Origin: Chromera velia
Lineage: Eukaryota > Sar > Chromeraceae
Length of the DNA stretch: 23,535 bases
Reading direction: 5' to 3'
Assembly: GCA_018398765.1 (NCBI GenBank)
Contig: JAHBMJ010002026.1
Location: 1 to 23,535 of the forward strand
The first letter of the stretch is position 1. The number at the start of each line of letters is the position of its first letter. Positions 20,139-23,535 of the stretch are shown here, piece by piece. The notes under the pieces are model-generated. The model had not been told where the DNA came from and made no database searches. It was given only the letters and a program-made list of their open reading frames with translations. The translations under genes and the position numbers were made by a program.

Positions 20139-20661
20139 CTGCACAGGATCATGCAGATGCACAATTAGAATGCGTACATACATCTGTGTACAGCCTGGAA
20201 AAAGCCCCTTTGCGCTTTGATGGAGTGAAAGGGAAGCGGTGAACCATTACAGAAGACAGGAGGGAGGGGGGAACACCCGGCCAGTATCAGTCAACAAACA
20301 GGGTATGCGCGTTGAGGCTTGCACAAAAAATCCCGCCCTCTGTCTGATGAATTTTGACCTCGCCAGAAGGACAAAGGGCTTGCTTTCCCCCCCCCCTTCT
20401 GGTGTCACGACTTCCTTTTCCATGCATGAAGAGGGGCCAGGCAGAGAAGTAAGCAGTTTTGCAATGCTCGAAGGACGATCGAGGGACAGGTCAAGCAAGC
20501 AACGAATATGTATGTGCACGGGAAGGGAGGGGAGGAGGATATGTTGGGCGACAGATGTAAAGCGAGCAGGAAAACGCGGAATGAAAAAATGGGGTAAGGA
20601 AAAAATGGGAGTAGAGGAGGGAAGAAGGGGAAGGAAATGAACGGGAGAGGAAGGGAAAGAA

Positions 20662-20697
<36 letters not shown>

Positions 20698-21916
20698 ACA
20701 TGGTTTCTTTCCCTTACAGACGGAAAGAAAGAAAGCAAGCAAGCAAGCAAGCAAGAAAGAAAGAAAAGAAAGAAAGAAAGAAAGAAAGAAAGGACTATGG
20801 ATAGATTGTCCAGACAAACAAACTGAGTGGAAACTTTGTTGAAAGAAAAAAGGCAGACCAACAGCTACCCTTCCAGAAAGAACCAAACGAACGAACCAAC
20901 CAGAGATTGTAGATACCCCGAATAGTAAACAGCACAGGACACGCTGTGCAGAGGAAGTAGATCTTCACGATCACGTCTCTTCGGCGCAACGCGAAGTCAT
21001 CAGGCAAACCATTCATCGCCCTCAATCCGAAACATCCAAAAGTCGCTGCAACATATGTAACACACCGTTGCAATCTATCTGTCTCTCTCAGCCGGAAATC
21101 ATCCACAGTGCATCGTATTTTGTAGCAGTCCAAAACATGCGTCTCCTCTTTGGAGCAGATCGAGTCTTTTAAGGATCGGAGGCTCGCACCAAAAGCATCA
21201 ATAGAACACATGTTTCTGTGTCCTCCCTTTGCTTGAGGTTTTGCACAAGAGACAGACCACATCGTCTTTTCTTTCCTTCTTCTCTTGCACAAGAGACAGA
21301 CTATATGTTTCTACAGACAGACTACATCGTCTTTTCTTTTTGTTTTTCTCTTTCCACATTCTCTCTTTTTTTCTTCTTCTTCTGCAGAAAGAAAGACAGA
21401 CAGACAGCATAGTTCTCCATTCTTTTTCTCTCCCGAAAGACGATTTGTTTTTTTGTCTTTTTCCGCCTTCTTTTCACGCCCGACAGCCCTATTTGTTCCT
21501 TTAACAGACAGACCAACAGACTGACTATATTGTTTCTTTCTCTCCTCTTCATGAAACAACAGACAAAAAGAAAGAAGCAACAAAGACAAGAGAGCATACA
21601 TAGACCGATAGACAGACAGACAGACAGTCTGTATGTTTCTTTTTTTCCCTTACAGACAGATACATAGAGACAATCAGAGAGACACAGACAGATAGCAAGA
21701 AGAGAAGAAGCCCCTCTTCTCCCCCTCCCCCCCACCTGCGAGGAAAACGTTCATGATTCCAATCAGCAAGATCGAATCATCTCTGAACGTCTCCACGTCT
21801 CCCCAGAAAGCCGTCAGGCCCGCAACCAAAAAGAAGGCAGCCCACGAGATCACGTTCAAGAGAACCGTCAGGGGACGCAGTGCGGGGACAGAAAGCATGT
21901 ACCCTGCATAGTAGAC
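18953..21916 (-). CDS. THH1/TOM1/TOM3-like multipass membrane protein (C-terminal 503 residues)
   Basis: Exons read leftwards: 21916-21736, 20901-20138's partner exon 21045-20901, and 20138-18953. The phases agree (0, 1, 2) and total 1512 nt including TGA. Membrane segments lie at residues about 14-37, 50-68, 85-103 and 131-149. Family landmarks are VYYAGY followed by LRP at the start, matching the I-Y-Y ... LRP segment of TOM1 after its third helix; FGLRAM; an IRG at the end of the next helix; YYF; and CEAVPSALIIFVFW followed by SPPPR, matching the closing (V)E-x-x-PS helix and PP-K/R. In plants TOM1/TOM3 are seven-helix tonoplast proteins; the role here is unknown. After the last helix comes a 350-residue Pro/Gln/Gly-rich tail ending in KKKKKRKGKKG and an acidic stretch, much longer than in plant relatives. 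The first three helices must lie upstream, to the right. Confidence 0.75.
20669..20790 (-). repeat. (GA)n and (AAAG)n/(CAAG)n microsatellites
   Basis: A GA tract (20669-20693) and tetranucleotide AAAG/CAAG tracts (about 20724-20790) in the intron before the last exon of the minus-strand gene. On the transcribed strand these are pyrimidine-rich. Confidence 0.85.
20901..21045 (-). CDS. Middle exon of the THH1/TOM1-like gene
   Basis: It runs from GTTGCAG|C to CTCTG|GTTGGT. It encodes the end of one helix, the cytosolic-type loop NGLPDDFALRRRD and the next helix through IRGIYNL. The GTTGGT donor was chosen over GTAGCT at 20868 because only it fits the phase of the last exon. Confidence 0.75.
21240..21690 (-). 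repeat. Inverted counterpart of the intron 2 dispersed-repeat array
   Basis: The reverse complement of this stretch shows the same ATGAAGAGGAGAGAAAGAAAC, then ATATAGTC and CTGT units as 7418-8105. Its largest copy is at about 21531-21606, with short pieces such as GAAAAGACGATGTAGTCTGT at both ends. It fills the intron between exons 21736-21916 and 20901-21045. Confidence 0.65.
21736..21916 (-). CDS. First confidently placed exon of the THH1/TOM1-like gene
   Basis: It runs from AGTGCAG|G to GCAG|GTGGGG and encodes VYYAGYMLSVPALRP, a long hydrophobic helix, a short WGDVETFRDD loop and the start of the next helix (LLIGIMNVFLA). It begins in phase 0, so the upstream exon must end on a full codon. 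Confidence 0.75.
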
Positions 21917-22030
21917 CTGCACTCAGGAACAAATTCAAATTCGTTCGGTCATGCCATACATTGTTTCCCTCCACACATTTATGTCCAGACCCCTCTCTCT
22001 GTGTGTATATGTACATACATATATGTACAC

Positions 22031-22135
22031 ACGGGAGAAAATCTGGAGAACAGCCAGTACATGCAGGGACGGATCATAGAGCCCGCACAACAGAGCCATG
22101 CGTGCATTTCTTTCCGGGCGGGACGGAAAATCCCC
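22031..22135 (-). CDS. Candidate upstream exon of the THH1/TOM1-like gene (third helix)
   Basis: On the minus strand an open frame ends YDPSLHVLAVLQIFSR just before GTGTAC, in phase 0 as exon 21916-21736 demands. Joined, it gives PSL, a hydrophobic stretch, then VYY, the same order as in TOM1 before its I-Y-Y. The 5' boundary is not fixed. The frame could start at an ATG at 22099 or at an unlocated acceptor. Confidence 0.35.
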
Positions 22136-22612
22136 CTTCCTTCCTGCCTTCCTTCATACATGCACCTGTGTCAAATTGGTATGTATTCTCTTGTTGCTGC
22201 TGCCGTCAGTGAGAAGAAACGATCTACAGATGGAGAGGTCAGCGTCTGTTTGCGTTCAAGAATCGAGAACAGCATTTGTAGGAATCGCGAACACACGCAT
22301 GCATGCATGAATGAATGAATGAATGAGCGAGTACTCGTGGGTAGGAAAATACGGGTGGGTGGGTGAGTGTTCCCTTCCTTCATCAAGAACCAGGCAGGGC
22401 AGAGAGAGAGAGAGAGAGGGAACACAAGGGCCTGCCTGCCTAGCTGTCTATGCTCTGTTCGATCTGTTTCTCTCACAAATGGGTGGGTGTGTGCTCGCAG
22501 CTAGAGTCACCGAAGCTCATCCCACAATTTGGACCCGAACAGGGGATAGCATGGGAGAAGCGGGGCCAGTCGGGGGAAATGACTAGCGGGTGCGGAGAGT
22601 TGTCACAGGAGC
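22136..22612. other. Presumed intron or upstream region, no gene seen
   Basis: It contains (TGAA)n (about 22308-22326), GGGT-rich and (GA)n tracts and CCTT repeats. A short minus-strand open stretch at 22480-22620 has no membrane segment and no recognisable family. Confidence 0.4.
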
Positions 22613-22679
22613 ACGAGAGAAAGAAAGGAAGAAAGAAAGAGAGAAAGAAGGAAAGAAAAGAAAGAAAGAAAGAAAGAAA

Positions 22680-22717
<38 letters not shown>

Positions 22718-22783
22718 GAGAAAGAAGGAAAGAAAAGAAAGAAAGAAAGAAAGAAAGGAAGAAAGAAAGAAAGAAAGAAAGAA

Positions 22784-22827
<44 letters not shown>

Positions 22828-22832
22828 AGGAA

Positions 22833-22868
<36 letters not shown>

Positions 22869-22877
22869 GAGAAAGAG

Positions 22878-22916
<39 letters not shown>

Positions 22917-22935
22917 CAGAAAGACAGACAGACAG
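22613..22935 (-). repeat. Polypurine (GAAA)n tract of about 320 bp
   Basis: Almost pure GAAA tetranucleotide with periodic GGAA, AGAG and AAAAG interruptions. The block containing GAAAGAGAGAAAGAAGG recurs, which points to internal duplication. It changes into GACA units at 22915-22947. The long open frames in it (both strands) are repeat artefacts. Confidence 0.9.
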
Positions 22936-22948
22936 ACAGACAGACAGA

Positions 22949-23044
22949 CTATATGTTTCTTCTTCTCCCTTCTTTTCTTCATGGACACAATAGACAAAAA
23001 GAAAGAAAGCAACAAAGACAAAGGAACATCACGACAACTCAGAC
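22949..23044 (-). repeat. Full copy of the (CTGT)n-tailed dispersed repeat
   Basis: Read on the minus strand it starts CTGAGTTGTCGTGATGTTC and ends in ATATAGTCTGTCTG. It matches 7576-7690 closely: the first 70 or so positions differ at about six. Confidence 0.75.
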
Positions 23045-23238
23045 AAAGTGGGCAGGGGGCCCGAAAGGTGAGAGTTAAGCGCCCCTTGCCTCTCCACCTC
23101 CCGACAGACTTTCACGTGAACACTGGTTTCACACGCTGATCCTCTGCTGCTTCCTCTCAAGACAAGAAAGAAGAGAAAAGAAGACAAGACAAGAAAAACC
23201 AACAAATGAAAAAAGAAAAAAGAAAAAGAGAAAGAAAC

Positions 23239-23504
23239 CTGCACCAGGGGACCGGCACCGTCATGTTCTTTAGACAGAGGTGGGGGGGTGGGGGGGCGTC
23301 CCTGCGGAGGGGGATTTCTTCTGATGCTGTGTCTTCGTATCTTGCGGGAGGACTCTTTCGGCGGTAACGAAACTCTCCAAAGTCCCATACCAAAGGAGCG
23401 ACGGTGCTTAGTTGGGCCTTGAACCTTCTCTAAAACCTCTTCTCTCTCCTCAGGACTCCTGCTCTGACGGTGAGTCATACGTGGACCCATTGTTTGCGCG
23501 CTCG
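23239..23504 (-). CDS. Exon-like block at the right edge (minus strand)
   Basis: On the minus strand a strong acceptor (pyrimidine tract, then CCCCACAG at 23505) opens a frame of about 88 residues that ends at GTGCAG|GTTTCT in phase 0. It includes an ATG in good context at 23490 and encodes a basic, Arg/Pro-rich soluble segment (SPEEREEVLEKVQG, later PPPQGRPPTPPPL). It may be an N-terminal exon of the THH1/TOM1-like gene or the end of a separate gene. A second frame is also open over much of it. No family recognised. Confidence 0.35.
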
Positions 23505-23535
23505 CTGTGGGGTGAAAGGGAAGGGGCGGATCCAG

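Noticed and set aside
19162-20242. Plus-strand ORFs opposite the membrane gene's last exon
   Set aside because: Antisense shadows of a GC-rich Pro/Gln tail. The minus frame has the family motifs and clean splice phases.
22450-23139. Long open frames (+ 22450-23139, 22590-23078; - 22473-23021)
   Set aside because: They are made almost entirely of the GAAA/TTTC tetranucleotide repeat, which lacks stops in several frames.

Overview
This is nuclear DNA of a eukaryote, most likely a unicellular alga or protist. Supporting signs are long multi-exon genes, introns full of di- and tetranucleotide repeats, polyadenylation-type motifs, a decayed non-LTR retrotransposon and no prokaryotic operon structure. 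A chromerid-like alveolate would fit the style, but that is a guess from genome character and no marker in the window proves it.

Layout. 1-1096: GC-rich 3' end of a possible gene running in from the left, with an AATAAA at 1091. 1100-4598: AT-rich repeat territory holding a 5'-truncated, broken R2/RLE-type retrotransposon (1922-3634), a 459-bp terminal-inverted-repeat element nested in it (2613-3071, with target duplication) and a fold-back element (3788-4210). 4599-15016 (+): a gene for which I could build a 13-exon, fully phase-consistent model of about 1384 residues. It encodes a charged, mostly helical or disordered protein carrying about eight spaced F-x-P motifs; function unknown. 15017-18280: AT-rich intergenic DNA with a GGAAAT repeat and its inverted arm, a degenerate tRNA-like relic, a perfect hairpin and one small ORF. 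18953-21916 (-): the 3' three exons (503 residues) of a THH1/TOM1/TOM3-like multipass membrane protein with a long Pro/Gln-rich cytosolic-type tail. Its N-terminal exons should lie further right; one plausible membrane exon (about 22031-22135) and one further exon-like block (23239-23504) are marked. The two genes converge tail to tail on the AT-rich region.

Themes across the window. All 15 acceptors I could place end in GCAG and 11 in TGCAG. Half of the donors in the + strand gene begin GTC instead of GTA/GTG. A roughly 100-bp repeat with a (CTGT)n tail is scattered in introns of both genes, each time in the sense orientation of the host gene. No functional link between the two genes is visible.
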